In this document: positions 22,612 through 33,590 of the stretch, in pieces
How positions within the stretch are numbered: position 1 is the first letter of the stretch
Layout of the letters: each line of letters starts with the position of its first letter
Assembly (NCBI GenBank): GCA_025765615.1
Contig: JAIVFJ010000064.1
Span: 186,001-250,000 of the forward strand
Length of the DNA: 64,000 nucleotides
From: Zopfochytrium polystomum
Taxonomy: Eukaryota; Chytridiomycota; Chytridiomycetes; Chytridiales; Chytridiaceae
Direction: 5' to 3'
Program-made: the position numbers and the translations under genes
Notes under the pieces: generated by a model
The model's database searches: none
The model's input: only the letters and a program-made list of their open reading frames with translations
What the model was told of the DNA's origin: nothing

Positions 22612-24105
22612 TCACAGCCCGACGTTCACGGCGCCCGCCATTCCGCCGGCACCCAAGAAAAACGACGCCACCGTCCGTGACACGGCCGCCTTGTCCACCG
22701 ACAGCGTCCGCTTCGGTCCGCTGCCCGACGACGGCCCCGTCGGCGACGTCGGCGACGTCGGCGTCGACGACGAAGACGAAGATGATGATGATGACGACGA
22801 GGACGATGCCGCAAGCGTGCCGAGCATGTACTGGTTCTTGCGCGCCTCCAGCGACAGCACCGACGACGCGCGCGCCGCCGCCGCCGCCCGCGCCTCGTAC
22901 CGCAATTTGGCGCGCAGCTCCTTGCGCGCGCGGATCCGCTCCAGTGACGCAGCTTCTGCCGCGTCCATCGCCGCTGCGGCCGCTGCCGCGGCAGCAGCAG
23001 CAGCAGCAGCAGCAGCGTCGTCGTGTTCTACTTCACCGCCGTCAACCTCTTCCCCCTCCCCTTCGTCCTCTTCCGCCTCCGCAACTTTCTTCGTCGCCTC
23101 CTCCTTCTCGGCCGCGGCGGCGGCCGCCGTCACCTTGCTTTTGATCCCCCCGGCATCTTCCTCCTCTTCTTCGTCGTCGTCGCGCGCAGACCGCACGGGC
23201 GGCGGCGGCGACCGCTGCCGCCGCCGCTGATGGGGCCTTCCGACGCCGTCAAGACCATCAACCCCGAGCCCGACGGCCGCCACAGACCGTCCGAGGCGGC
23301 CGGCCGCCTTCTCGTCCGCCTCGGGCGCGCTGTGCCGCCTCGCGAGCCCCAGCGCGGCCGCCGACGACGACGACTTGCCGGCCTTCACACCGGCTGCGTC
23401 CTCGTCGGCCCAGTGCACGCAGCGCCCGCTGCTCCGCCGCCGTCCCCACGCGGCCGACCCCGGCGACGCGCATCCGTCGGTTGCAGCGCCGGCGTCGGCG
23501 GCGTCGTCGGTCTGGCGGAGACTCGACTTTTTCCGTGTGGCGGCGGCGGCTGCTGCGGCGAGGGCGATGCCGGAGCCGGCGGATCCGGCGGGCGGCGGCC
23601 AGGAGGTTGAGAACGGCGGTGGCGTCGGCGGCGAGGATGGGGTGGTGGTGGTGGTGGGTGTGTGTGTGGAGAAGGAGGGGGAGGAGGAGGAAGAAGGCGA
23701 CGAGGACGACGACGGCTTGCGGAGGCGCGGAAAGCGGGTTGTTGCGGCGTCAAAGAGACGGCGGAGGGATGAGCGCTGCGGGGTGGAGGTGGTGGAGGCG
23801 GGGGGCGAGGGCGGCGTTTGCGAATCGGCGGCCGGCGACGGCGGGAGCGGGTCAGAGAAAGCGCGGGCGGCGGCAGCGGCTGCGGTGGTGGTGGTTGTGG
23901 TGTTGGTGGAGTTGGTGGAGGCGATGGGGTAGGACGATGGCGAGGGTGGCGAAGATGGTTGTAGCGGGGTTGCGTGCTGCTGCTGCTGCGGATGCGGATC
24001 GTCGACGTCGACCAGCGTAGTGTTGGTGTCGATGGTGGCGGTGCCAAGAGGGGCAGCCGCAGCACCGGCAGCATCCGCGGCCACGGTGTCGTCGGTGTCG
24101 GCCAT
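22612..24105 (-). CDS. Low-complexity Ser/Ala/acidic protein, 497 aa
   Basis: Single exon from the ATG at 24105. The family is not recognised. The N-terminal half is Thr/Ser/Pro-rich, with STPQRSSLRRLFDAATTRFPRL (phosphosite-like) and a poly-Ser block. The middle has TRKKSSLRQ and RRRSSGRCVHWADED, the latter resembling the SILK/RVxF-neighbour style of disordered regulators, though this is only a resemblance. Acidic and poly-Ala stretches follow (encoded near 22975-23010), with a probable coiled coil around AAEAASLERIRARKELRAKLRYEARA, then a poly-Ser run and a Gly-rich end. It is probably mostly disordered and cytosolic or nuclear. The 1.5-kb uninterrupted frame supports a real gene, but opposite-strand frames are also long because of high GC. 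Confidence 0.5.
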   Translation of the reverse strand: MADTDDTVAADAAGAAAAPLGTATIDTNTTLVDVDDPHPQQQQHATPLQPSSPPSPSSYPIASTNSTNTTTTTTAAAAAARAFSDPLPPSPAADSQTPPSPPASTTSTPQRSSLRRLFDAATTRFPRLRKPSSSSSPSSSSSPSFSTHTPTTTTTPSSPPTPPPFSTSWPPPAGSAGSGIALAAAAAAATRKKSSLRQTDDAADAGAATDGCASPGSAAWGRRRSSGRCVHWADEDAAGVKAGKSSSSAAALGLARRHSAPEADEKAAGRLGRSVAAVGLGVDGLDGVGRPHQRRRQRSPPPPVRSARDDDEEEEEDAGGIKSKVTAAAAAAEKEEATKKVAEAEEDEGEGEEVDGGEVEHDDAAAAAAAAAAAAAAAAMDAAEAASLERIRARKELRAKLRYEARAAAAARASSVLSLEARKNQYMLGTLAASSSSSSSSSSSSSSTPTSPTSPTGPSSGSGPKRTLSVDKAAVSRTVASFFLGAGGMAGAVNVGL

Positions 24106-25085
24106 AGATCAGACACTGATGCGCCTGAAAAAGAACTCTTCTTCTTCTTCTTCTTCTTCTTCTTGCACTCTGCTCTCGCCGTTTGCTGGAACTTGGGTGC
24201 AGCGAAGATAAAGGGTGAAAAGCGGGGGGCGGCGGCGGCGGCGAAGGCGGCGGCAGGTGGTCACACCGTGGGTATTTAGAAAGGAGCGTGTGACCTGTGT
24301 GACCTGATCAAAAGCAAAGAGGCGATGATTGATTGATGATGTTGTTTTTTTTTTTATTTTTATTTTTTTTTTTATATTCTTTGAGGGGTTTTGATCGCTT
24401 TCTTGTCTTGTCTCATCTCTCCCCTCACACTCACTCACTCTCTCACACACACGCACACACACACACACACACTCTCTCTCTCTCTCTCTATCTTCGCCTG
24501 TCTGTCTCTGGGACTCTGTGCGCCGCCCAATAGCGACCTTTCCGTCGCGCAATTCCTGAAACAACACCTCACCCTCTCTGTCTGTCTGCCTATCTGTCTG
24601 TCGGTCTGGCTGTCTGTCTCACCCACCTCCTTCTCACACACGAAACGCACTGCTTTTGCGCCAGTTTGGCAATTTCACAAATTTTTTGGTTTCACTAATA
24701 GACAAAAGTGTTTCGCAATTGGCAAACGTCGTTTTTCCCAGTTTTGTGGCTGCGGACTGTTTGGCAGTTTTCGCTACTATGAAAACCTGTGCAAATGTAA
24801 AACACAGCCTCTCCCCTGTTTTTCGATTCAACAGGTTTGGACTTCGACAAAAAATGGGCAAATCAAGCAAACCCTCCAAGTCAGAGCAGTCAGCAGCAGC
24901 TCGCACACGGCACCCACAAGTCAACCCACCAAGGCCGACGAAAATGGAGGGAGAGTATCTCTTGGTGTCCCTGACGCCTCATCAGTTGGAACATCATCAG
25001 CCGCAAGCAGCACCACAGCCTCCAGACATTGCTCCCAAAGCCTCAGCAGCAGCAGTGAAGAATGCAGCTGCAGCTGCAACAGTGA
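24106..25085. other. Intergenic, with (CA)n/(CT)n tracts
   Basis: TTC repeats at about 24136-24164, T-runs near 24340-24372, CA and CT runs at about 24444-24490, and TGTC repeats near 24580-24620. An upstream exon of the next gene (open frame with MGKSSKPSKSEQSAA near 24854) may lie here, but its link is not proven. Confidence 0.5.
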
Positions 25086-25549
25086 CTCCAACAGCGATCC
25101 AAGAATTGGAAGTGGGTTGCCAGCAAGTCTGGTTCCTTCAAGTGGACTGTCGTTCTTGAAGCTGCCCTTGCAGAGGCATATATTCAGCTTCCAAACCATA
25201 CTGCTGACAACAAACTCAAGATATCCAAGTGGACAATCGTGCTATTGATGTTCAACCAGGGACTTGGGCAGAATGCGTCTGTGAAGCAGCTAATCAGCAA
25301 GTGGTACAGAGTAGGTTGAGCGTGAAAATGCCCAACCAGCCTGTTTGACTCAAGACTCAGATCACATCAGACTTTGATGCGTTGAAGAAATTGCAAAGTA
25401 GCGATGGTGGATCCAGCTGGGGATGGGATGATGTGGAAGAGATGTTGGTCCAGCCCAGCAAAGTCGCTTGTTGGCGCACTTGGAATGGAAAGCCGGTTGT
25501 GCTGACCTTTGCTTTGTCAGACAACGATGAGTGCGGCATGGCAGTCTGA
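25086..25549 (+). pseudogene. Myb/SANT-like DNA-binding domain fragment
   Basis: Two exons fit: about 25086-25310 and 25361-25549, with donor gtaggt and acceptor actcag. The first has FKWTVVLEAALAEAY and NASVKQLISKWYR, matching the first part of the Myb/SANT-like domain (PF12776). The second has DFDALKKLQSSDGGSSWGWDD, the matching second part, then diverges and stops early. The gene at 62162-63678 has the same order (KWTDEMESALVDAV; YKALKPFRGSEGGSGWSW). The lower half of the domain (fp-x-yd) and the C-terminal region are missing, so this is a truncated copy, probably transposon-associated. Confidence 0.55.
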
Positions 25550-25789
25550 AGCCTCAACACCCTCGCTGATGTGGACCCAGCCACCGTTAACCAAACTTTG
25601 CTGCTTTGCGGTTGATGCTTGTACCGCCTGTGTCTTCAACAATATTCACCATTCTATTCATCTTACATGGCTGTTGAGCGAGCTCAACCAGAAAACTAAT
25701 TAGCACGTGGACACCCAATGGCCCAAAAATATCAAATAAAGCTGGGTTTTCATTGAGACATCAGCTTCTGTCTGTCAATCAGATGATGG

Positions 25790-26045
25790 CTTTTCGAGGT
25801 GTTTGATAGTCCTCCCACATCTTGTCCGTGAACTTGTCCTGAAATTCAGCAGCCTCACGGTACCTGGCTAAATTACTGGTTCTAGCTTTCTCATTTGCGG
25901 CTGCTGCGTCATGAGCACGCTGTTCATGACGTCAGTTCTGTTTTTGTTGCAATTCCTCCTGCACCTGACACTCGCCGATCTCAGCCAAATATTCTGCAAT
26001 ATTGTCATCATTTTCTCTCAGCCTACGAGCGTCCGGAGTTAAATA
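25790..26045 (-). pseudogene. Coiled-coil coding remnant with an in-frame stop
   Basis: Reading from about 26035 to 25790 on the minus strand, a charged helical sequence is visible: LRENDDNIAEYLAEIGE, then VQEELQQKQN, a TGA, then AANEKARTSNLARYREAAEF. The composition is typical of the C-terminal coiled coil of transposon-borne Myb-type or transposase accessory proteins. No start, stop or neighbouring exon could be assigned. Flanks 25550-25789 and 26046-26783 hold no gene; the latter is purine-rich near 26400-26720. Confidence 0.3.
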
Positions 26046-26783
26046 AAGAAAGCAGAACACGAAGTTACTACTCACTCAACATTTGCTGATCCCATTCCTT
26101 CAAGTGGTATCATACACCCCAATATGGAACAAGTGCGTCCATGCACAGGGGATAGCCAGCATCTGCTGGAAAGAATTTACGTGGCACTGATGGAAACAAC
26201 GCAGATGGCGATGATGGTCCAGTGACCAAAACAGCCCTGCAACACCTGGCACCTGTGAAAAATTTGTGGCGCTTCTGCCTCTTGTTTACTTCCTCAGATT
26301 ATTCATTTCTTTGTTTTTTCTTTTTTTTTCTTTTCTTTTTTCTCTCTCTCTTACGGCTCCATCCATCTTCTCTAGGTAAAACATAGGTGAGAGGACTCGA
26401 TGGCGCGCGGAAAAAAACAAAACAAAGAGGCTCCAGGTAAGAAGAGAGACAGTTGTGGAGGGCAGACGACAGAGGGAGCAAGCGAGGAGAGCGGTTTCTC
26501 TTGGAGAAAGAAGAACGACGGCGGCGGCAGCGGCGATGACGGGGATCGACGCAACAACAGAAAAGAAAGGGAAGCAGAGGCGCACGGGAAACAGAGAGGG
26601 AGGGGTGGAAGGTGGTGGAGGAGAAAGTGGAGAGGGCGCAAGTGGCCGCCTTGGAGTTTCGAGCGCGCTAATCGAGATGGAGCTATCGAGGACCGCGGCC
26701 GGAAAAGAATAACAGAAGGAAAAAGAAATTCTGGGCGACAGTAACACACCGCCACCACCTCCTTACAATTCCCCTTGATACCC

Positions 26784-28300
26784 TCAGAAAGCAGCCAGCA
26801 CGGCCTGGGCGACCTTCTTGCCGACGGCCTGCCCCTCGCTGCCGGCAAATGCAAAGTGGATGCCGCCCAGCACGCGCGACCTCGCGTTCTCGTCGCTTAG
26901 CGCGTCCAGCGAATTGTACGTCCGCGTCAGCACCCCGACCGAGTCCGTCGTCACATTGATGCTGTACGTCACCGACACGGCGTCCGTCCCCAGCAGCGCC
27001 TGCAGCACCGTGACCGCCGCGCGCCCCGCCGTCGCGTGGTTCGAGGGATAGTCCTGGTGGTCCGGCGTCGCAATCAGCGGCGTCCACCCGGCGTTGTACA
27101 CGTTCACCCCGCCCGCCAAAAACGTCGCGTTCCGTCGGAACACCGACACCGGCCGCCACGTGTTGTACTCGTACTTGGTGTCCCACGCCGCGATCGACGC
27201 GTCCGCGATCGCAAAGTTCAGCGCCGCAAACAGCTTCGCCGTCTCGCGAACCCCAAACGCCCCCGCCGCACCCGTCCCGGACCCCACCAGCAGCCGCGCG
27301 AGCTTGTTGAACCGCGTCGGCGTCGGCTCCAGCCAAAAGTACGCCGTCTGCGTCTCGTACGATGTGCGGTTCGCCTGCGCCCCGGCAACCCCGACCGAGT
27401 TGACTTCCTGCACGGCCGTGAGGTATGCCGTCGAGTTGATCGCCGGCGGCGGCGGCGCGCGGAATGCGGAGATCGGCGACGGTGAGCACGAAGGGAGTGA
27501 TGTACCGCCCGTTGGGCGAAACCGGCGGCCACAGGTACGACGGCGGCGTCGCGACGTAAACGCCAATCGGCCCCGTCGTGTTCGTCCCCGTCGTGTTGTA
27601 TGGAACGTACGCGCTGTACCCGTCCTCGTCGCGGTCCTGTTATTCAACGAAAGCAAAAAAAAGGTAAGCCCCGAATCAAGGCAACACCTCCCACCCTCAA
27701 ACTCACCGTCACAAAGTTCCTCGCGGCCTTGACCCCAATCTTCTTCCCCTTCTCGACGACCTCCGCCGCCGTCGCCGCGTCCAGCCCCGCCGTCGCAGCG
27801 CCCAGCCACGCGACGAGCGCCGCGTCGTACCCGCGCTGCGCGTTCGGAAACACCCGGCTCAGCGCCCCGTGCGCCGCGTACGACACCGCCGCGCCTTCAA
27901 ACACGCTGAACGGCTGCTTCCCGTGCGGGCTCGCGGACTCGGCGGCTTCCACCGCCGCGTGGATCGCCCCGTGGATCAGGGCGTAGTTGCGCGCGAGGAG
28001 CGGCGAGGACGCGGACGGCGTCGGCGTCGTTACCGCGCTGACGATTTGGTCGGCCCCTATTGAGAAAGGGGGTTTAGACGTTAAGCGAGAGGGTGGATCA
28101 GGGGGGGAGGGGGGGGGGTAAGGGGTGTATTTCCGCTCACAGTAGAGAATTGGGTTCGGGGCGTCTGCGGCCGCGCCAGGGGCCGTGGTGAGCACGCCGG
28201 CGGAGGCGGCAATGGCGGCGGCGGCGGCGACGGCGACGGCCGAGGCCAGGCGGGGACGACGCCGTCCCGCCGTGGCGCTGCTGGTGTCGGTGGGATGCAT
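26784..28300 (-). CDS. Vanadium-haloperoxidase-like (PAP2 superfamily) secreted protein, with frameshift
   Basis: Three exons: 28300-28141, 28056-27707 and 27636-26784. Exon 1 encodes a signal peptide (VAVAAAAAIAASAGVLTTAPGAAA). Exon 2 contains WADQIVSAV and LLARNYALIHGAIHAAVEAA, the N-terminal helices of this family. Exon 3 carries the vanadate/phosphate-site motifs: KYEYNTWRP (Lys...Arg-Pro), YPSNHATAGR (family PSGH, here PSNH), and SRVLGGIHFAF (Gly-x-His). Exon 3 is one base too long: the frame shifts between PFVLTVADL and FRAPPPPAI, at about 27458-27480. Family members oxidise halides with H2O2 or act as phosphatases. The Gly-to-Asn change next to the catalytic His and the frameshift leave activity doubtful. 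Expected product is about 450 aa. Confidence 0.72.
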
Positions 28301-28504
28301 TTGGTTTGTAGTGTTGTTTTTTTTCCTCGGTTTTTGTTCTTGCTTGCGGGTAAGAGGTTGCTGAAAGAAAGAGGAGCTGGTTGTTGGATGCGGAGGGAGT
28401 GAGGGAATGGGCTTGAGATTTATAGGAAGGACGGCCCATACAGAGAACAATTTTGGGAAGACTGGGATCGGGAGAGCTGCGCACATCATACACACACACA
28501 CACA

Positions 28505-28547
<43 letters not shown>

Positions 28548-29559
28548 TGTCTCCTTCTCTGTCCCTCTCCCCCCTTCTCTGTCACTCAGGTCACTCTCCC
28601 CATCTGCGATCCTCTTCGTCCGCATGGCGCGTCCATTGCGACCGCTGTAATCACACCTTGGTGGTTTTTTCCTGTTTTTGTTTTGTATTTGGTTAGGCCT
28701 GGGCACGCACGCGGGAGGCCCAATATGTGAGGACAGCACAACACTGCACTACTGGAAGCCCTTTCAATCCCATCTGTGTGTGTCTGTGAGTGGAGACGGG
28801 AAAGTGCAGGAAATAATAGTGAATGGCGCGGTAATCACGCAATCTAAAAACCAAGACCAAACGCGGAAATTTTTTGATAAAATAAATATCTATTTACATT
28901 ACGAATAAATTTCCTTTTCCTGGCTGCTGCGCCTTGATTCCCGCCAACCCCAAAAAAAAAAAAAAAAAAAAATTCATGCTGCACACAGCAGAAATCGGAT
29001 CGGGTTAGGTCGAGGGCCCAAACGCACACAGACTTTCTCTCTCTCTCTGTCTCTCTCGCTCTCTCTCTCCCTCTCTTGTATTTACTTTGTCTCACCTACG
29101 CCATTTTCCAGCTCCAGGCCGGTGACGGTGTAATTGCGCGTGCGTGTTAGCGTGGGCGAGCTCAGACGGAACCTGCATGTGTGGGCTGACCCTTGCCAGG
29201 AGGGGGCGAAGAACCCACACACTTTCACACGGTGCTTGACCTTCGTTCCCCATCGCTCTTTTCGCAAAACTCATTAAAGCACACACTCGTTCTGTTCAGA
29301 TTCCTCTTGAAGCTCTGGTCGGTCTAATTACGCTCGAAGACACACGCGCAAAAAAAAAGGCCCTCGATTTCTTCTTCTTTATTGCGGTCTGTATTGGCTG
29401 GCCGTTCTCCGTTTTTACTCTATTTATTTGATTTTCAGCTCACGCAAACCAAACGAAAAAAGCAATGCGGCGCCGTTGGGGTTTATGTGTAAGTGTGAGT
29501 TGAATGCGTTGCGCGAGAGCGTGAGAAGAGCCCCGAATTCCGCTTCACCCACTAACTCT
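28301..29559. other. Intergenic with (CA)/(CT) microsatellite
   Basis: CA then CT runs at 28490-28545 lie upstream of the minus-strand haloperoxidase start. A-run at about 28952-28970; CT-rich at 29035-29075. A 60-residue minus-strand frame at 29082-29267 has ordinary composition but no recognisable family. Confidence 0.5.
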
Positions 29560-30396
29560 CTCAAATGCCCCTCTCATTATCTCACCAGCGCGTCCGATAA
29601 TGTCCAACGTGTCTTTGACACCTCTTCAAAGATGTCCAGGACAACGCCGTTCTCCTTCTTGTTGGCCTAGGCGGCTTCGATCTTCCTTCGCCAGGACGCG
29701 GCGAGCAGGCCGGCGTCATTTGCGTGCTCCTTGACCCGGAAGGAGGGGTTCAGCAGGGCGCGCTGGCGCTTGTAGGCGGCGCCGACGGAGCTGAGGAGGC
29801 TCTCGCCACTATCCTATGTGCAAAGGAAAGAATGTTGGTGACGAGTCCCCAGGCCCAGTGGAAAAAAGGTCTCGAAGCGATCTTGCAGTGGGAGGGGGAA
29901 CGGGCAAGAAGAGGGAGCGGGAGGGGAGATTCACCGTGGGTGGGGGGCAACTCACTCTTTGATAAGGTCCGACTTGCTGTGGAGATGCGCGTGCGTGCCG
30001 TAGATCCTCCTCAGCGCTGCGGGATCGGTGACGAGAAGGACAGGCGTATTGAGCAGTGCGCGAAATACGACGACTCCGCCGTACTGGTTGGCCCAGCGGA
30101 GAAGGAGCAAGCCGGCTTCTTCCTCCTCGCGAGCTCGGGGATGTTGCCCTTCAGCGTCCAGGGACCGCAGGAAGTCTTGCGGAGAGGGGAGAGTGGAATG
30201 GCTTGATGTCGACCCTACACGCTTAGCGCCAAGGGGGTGCGAGTACCGGTAGAGGCGATTGCCAGCGCTTGTTCCGGGCAGGACCTGTCCGCACCGAGAA
30301 GGGAGGCCAGAAATTCTTGATGGAATTGGCGACGGCGGCGCCGAGGCAAGCGGTGACCGACGAGGAAGCTATGCTGCTGCTGGCTACTGTCAACAT
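29560..30396 (-). pseudogene. Cytochrome P450 pseudogene A (5' exons only)
   Basis: Homologous to the minus-strand P450 at 40252-42535. The start ATG is at 30396 (MLTVASSSIASS), then a degraded anchor region with a deletion. Exon 1 sequence returns near 30190-29960 (PVLLVTDPAALRRIYG equivalent), and exon 2 occupies about 29810-29590. Exon 2 has an in-frame TAG (minus reading GCC GCC TAG GCC, near 29668). Exons 3-5, including the I-helix, ExxR and heme-Cys region, are absent. The upstream block at 30559-30600 matches the promoter blocks of the two intact copies. Confidence 0.85.
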
Positions 30397-30410
30397 TTTG
30401 AAGAGGTGCG

Positions 30411-30470
30411 GATTTGCTTGCTTACGAGGCGGCTACTGAACTGTCTGGTTTTTAACTTATGATAGTTTCT
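30411..30470 (+). repeat. About 60-bp direct repeat, left copy
   Basis: GCTTACGAGGCGGCTACTG and its flanks recur at 33531-33588 with few differences. The two copies bracket the LINE insertion; this copy belongs to the 5' flank of P450 pseudogene A. Confidence 0.8.
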
Positions 30471-30558
30471 TTTTTCTTTTTCGGTGGTAGTGTTTTAAGA
30501 AAAAAAACTCACAGGCGGGTGGTTTGCGGGGAGTTGTTGTGTGGGCGCACAACCCTCC

Positions 30559-30600
30559 AATTTAAAGTTTGCTCGCGCGCGAGATGAGCCAAGCAGCTGT
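30559..30600 (-). promoter_or_regulatory. P450 upstream block (pseudogene A)
   Basis: AATTTAAAG with a downstream GCGCGCGAGATGAGCCAAGC, 163 bp from the ATG. It matches the blocks before the two intact minus-strand P450s. On the transcribed strand it reads CTTTAAATT, a TATA-like element. Confidence 0.5.
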
Positions 30601-30668
30601 GGACGCCGTTGATTGTGTTCCGTTTAGGCCTGCTGTCTTCGTGGTATGGGGACCCCGGTGAGGGTTTA

Positions 30669-30705
<37 letters not shown>

Positions 30706-32353
30706 CATTGTTCCAGCCCCAGAGGGGCTGGCAGGAAGAGAAAGAGCCATCAACAGTGTACTGTAATGGACTACATCCAGGTGTCACCTCAGTAAACCCA
30801 CCCCATGCGCTACAGACTTACAGGGTCATCAGGCATCTCCACTGCACATAAAGGCCAATGACCAAAGGAGAAGGGAAAACACAGAATCAAGAAAATAGAG
30901 AAGTGAGTCTGAAGGAGTCAGTGTAGGAGAGGGGAACAGCTGTGAAAATTCAGAGGTTGGGATAAGTCAGATTAGGCTACGGCCCATGTCAAGATTGAGA
31001 GGGGCAACAATGGGCTCAGTGAACGTCGGGGGCTCAGCAGGAGATAGGTGACGAGTGGCTCTTGCTTGTTGGCATGAGGGAAGTTGTATTGTGTGGTGAA
31101 GCCAGATAATGCCAAGAAGCCTTGGTCCACCAAAGCCAGATGCCTGGGCAAGTGTCAATGGAGTGCCGGCGACTACATGTGGTTCAGCGAGGTTGAGAGG
31201 GTTGTGAAGAGCTGTTGTGAGTTCTGTGGGATGATGGAGTGGGAGGAATGGAAGAGTTGGTGTTTGGAGAAGACAGTGGGTGAGAGGCTGCAGAACGAGG
31301 GTGAGGGGCCTGGGAATTCGGTGGAGGGGATCTGCAGGGCTTGGAGCGCTTGTCAGAGGGCTTGATGGACTTTGACTTCTCCCAAGAGATAGTGTTGTTG
31401 CAACAGGGAATCCAAATAAGTCAATGGGCATCAAGAAGGAGCTGATGGAAGCAGTGACAAGGGTTTTAAGGACAGAGGCAGCAGGGTTATCACATGAGAA
31501 TAAGGAGTCATAAAAGGATTGAGGGATGAAGTCACGAAGGAGGGAGGAAAAATTGATACAAGATTGATGATCAAAGAGAAATTCAGGGCGGGAGAGTAAA
31601 TGGGATGGGCTTGGGGAGGAGAGTGACCATGAGGTGCAGGAGGAGCAGAGGACGAAAGAGTTTCAGCAAAGGTGTTGCAAATCTTGGTAATGGCGTCAGC
31701 AGCTGCAGGGCATTGCCAGACATGCTCTGTGGCTTCCAAAGTGTGGTGGCATCCATGACACAGCCCATCAGGGTAGACATGAGGGTGTTGTTGGTATAGA
31801 ACTTTTTGGGTGGGCAAAGTGTTGCTGAGGATTTGAAGTTGATACTTGCGACGAGCAGAGCCAGGGAGGGTGCCAAAGATGGAAGAGGGTTAATTCCAGA
31901 GTGGAGAACAAGAAACGTGGCTTCCCAATGAACTGGGTCGGGGTTGTGGGTGATGTGGGCAAAGGCTGAGGTGTTCAGAAGTGCAAAATGGTGAGAGAGA
32001 TATGTGAGGAGTCGCAGTTGTTGTCCAAGTTGGCCCAAGACTGGGGTATTTGAGATGAAGGCAGTGGCTGGGAGGATCTGTTGTGAGAGGATTGGTAACA
32101 AAGTTGGGTTGGAAGTCAAGGGTACAGATGATGCCAGCTTGTCTGCTCACTCGTTGCCAGCGTCGCCGTTGTGTCCACGAACCCAGGAAACTTGTGGAGG
32201 GGGGCCAATCCAGGACTGTAGAGTGGCTGCAACGCATGCCCAAAGGGTGGGGTGGGAAGTGGTGTGCAAAAGACGATGGAGGGAATCAGAGAGAGGAGGT
32301 GTGTTGAGCTCACTGTGCAGATGGGGACTAAAGGAGTTTGAGGGAATGAGTTT

Positions 32354-32511
32354 TGTGAGACTATACTCACTCCTTTGACCCTGGGATCTGGGCCCTAGAG
32401 TGAGGGAAAGCAAATAATAGGCTAAAACTAACTTTATTGGGCTGTTGTCTATGGGATGTTTCAACCTGACTACTTGCCTAGTCCACGAAGTATCCCTACT
32501 GATCTGTCTAA
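32354..32511 (-). repeat. 158-bp interspersed repeat, copy 2
   Basis: Reverse-complement match of 2714-2871, same length. It lies inside the LINE between RT and RNase H sequences, directly next to the repeat at 32635-33115. Confidence 0.8.
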
Positions 32512-32634
32512 CAGTGGTCTCAAACACAAGAATGAACATTCAGAGGGGCAATCCTCTGAAGGATCGGTGCCAGAGCACCGATTACTCACGTGGCTGCAGG
32601 CCGATGCGAGGGGAAACGGAAGGGCACTCCCGAG

Positions 32635-33115
32635 GGTGCAACACAACCGCAGAATAAAGAGAGAGAAGAGGGAAACAGGGGTTTTTATCTCAGGAACCTA
32701 ATCTCAAATACAACAGGAGCGGTTAATAGTGACAGGTCGGCAGGGCACGACCTGGCGCCCCTCATCGTCGACTATGTAGGGGTCAGAAGGTCGCCAGCAG
32801 GGAACTCGCACGCAGAAACACCTGTGATCGTACACGCACCCTGCCAGGCTGCATCAGCACGATCACTCGACCAACTGGCTTTATCGCATCGCACTCGTAC
32901 TCACACATCTCACACTCACAGCAATAGGACCAAGGCAGGCACTTGTAGATCAAACTCTCAGGTGTCAGGGGCTGCACCAAGCGCAGCCACCAACACCCTC
33001 ACAGGGACAGGAAGGTTGGGGACGACGACGCCGTCGTTGTCGCCACCACCACCACCATTGTCGCAGCGGGCGGGTGCCATGATCCTCACTCCAACGCAGA
33101 GCCAGCAGTCACACA
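32635..33115 (-). repeat. Interspersed repeat R2, copy 1
   Basis: Homologous to 54316-54728 over most of its length. Shared landmarks are AATAAAGAGAGAGAAGAGGG, CCTAATCTCAAA-ACAACAGG and GACTATGTAGGGGT. The position within the LINE and adjacency to the 158-bp repeat suggest a nested LTR-like insertion read on the minus strand. Confidence 0.6.
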
Positions 33116-33530
33116 GTCGGTGGTGGAGCCAGCTGCATTCCCCACCCGCGGTCCCTTGAGAGGAGCCCCCGAAGGGACCATGTACTCACCTGGGTGCGTA
33201 CCACCTCTACGATCAAGAACGCAAAGAACAGGGTCCCAAAAGATACTCCAATCAAGGGGTCCCTCAAGGGAGCCTTGCTGAATCATAGTGCCAATGGGAA
33301 GGGAGGGGATGGGCCAACAGCTGTGATGACAGAGGAGCGAAAACGATGTTGGGAATTGACACACATGTGAACATAAGAAGAGGGGAGGTAAAAACGTTCC
33401 CAGGAGGCAATGAGGCCAGCAACAGGGGCACTGTCAAAAGCTTTCTTAATGTCGTTTAAGAGAAGGTATAAGGGCTGTTTAGTGGAATGGGCAAGGTCAA
33501 GGGCATAGCGTACAAGGTGGAGAGGCGGGG

Positions 33531-33588
33531 ATTTACTTGCTTACGAGGCGGCTACTGTACTGTCTGGTTTTAACTTATGATAGTTTTT
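33531..33588 (+). repeat. About 60-bp direct repeat, right copy
   Basis: Second copy of 30411-30470, immediately upstream (minus sense) of the LINE's RT-encoding end. Confidence 0.8.
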
Positions 33589-33590
33589 TT

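Larger units (their letters stand above)
30668..33500 (-). mobile_element. LINE (non-LTR retrotransposon) remnant, 5'-truncated, with poly(A)
   Basis: On the minus strand, in order: a reverse-transcriptase motif A, LLLNDIKKAFDSAP, near 33470-33430; RT motif B-like IQQGSLEGPLDWSIFWDP near 33285-33230, one frame away; repeat insertions at 33115-32354; the second half of an RNase H domain with DSLHRLL and VSWVRGHNGDAGNE (about 32330-32150); then a zf-RVT-like CHGCHHTLEATEHVWQC (about 31765-31715). A poly(A) tail of about 39 nt appears as T-run 30668-30706 on the plus strand. The frames are broken repeatedly, so this copy is dead. The order RT - RNase H - Cys/His finger is that of I/Tad-type LINEs. 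Confidence 0.8.
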
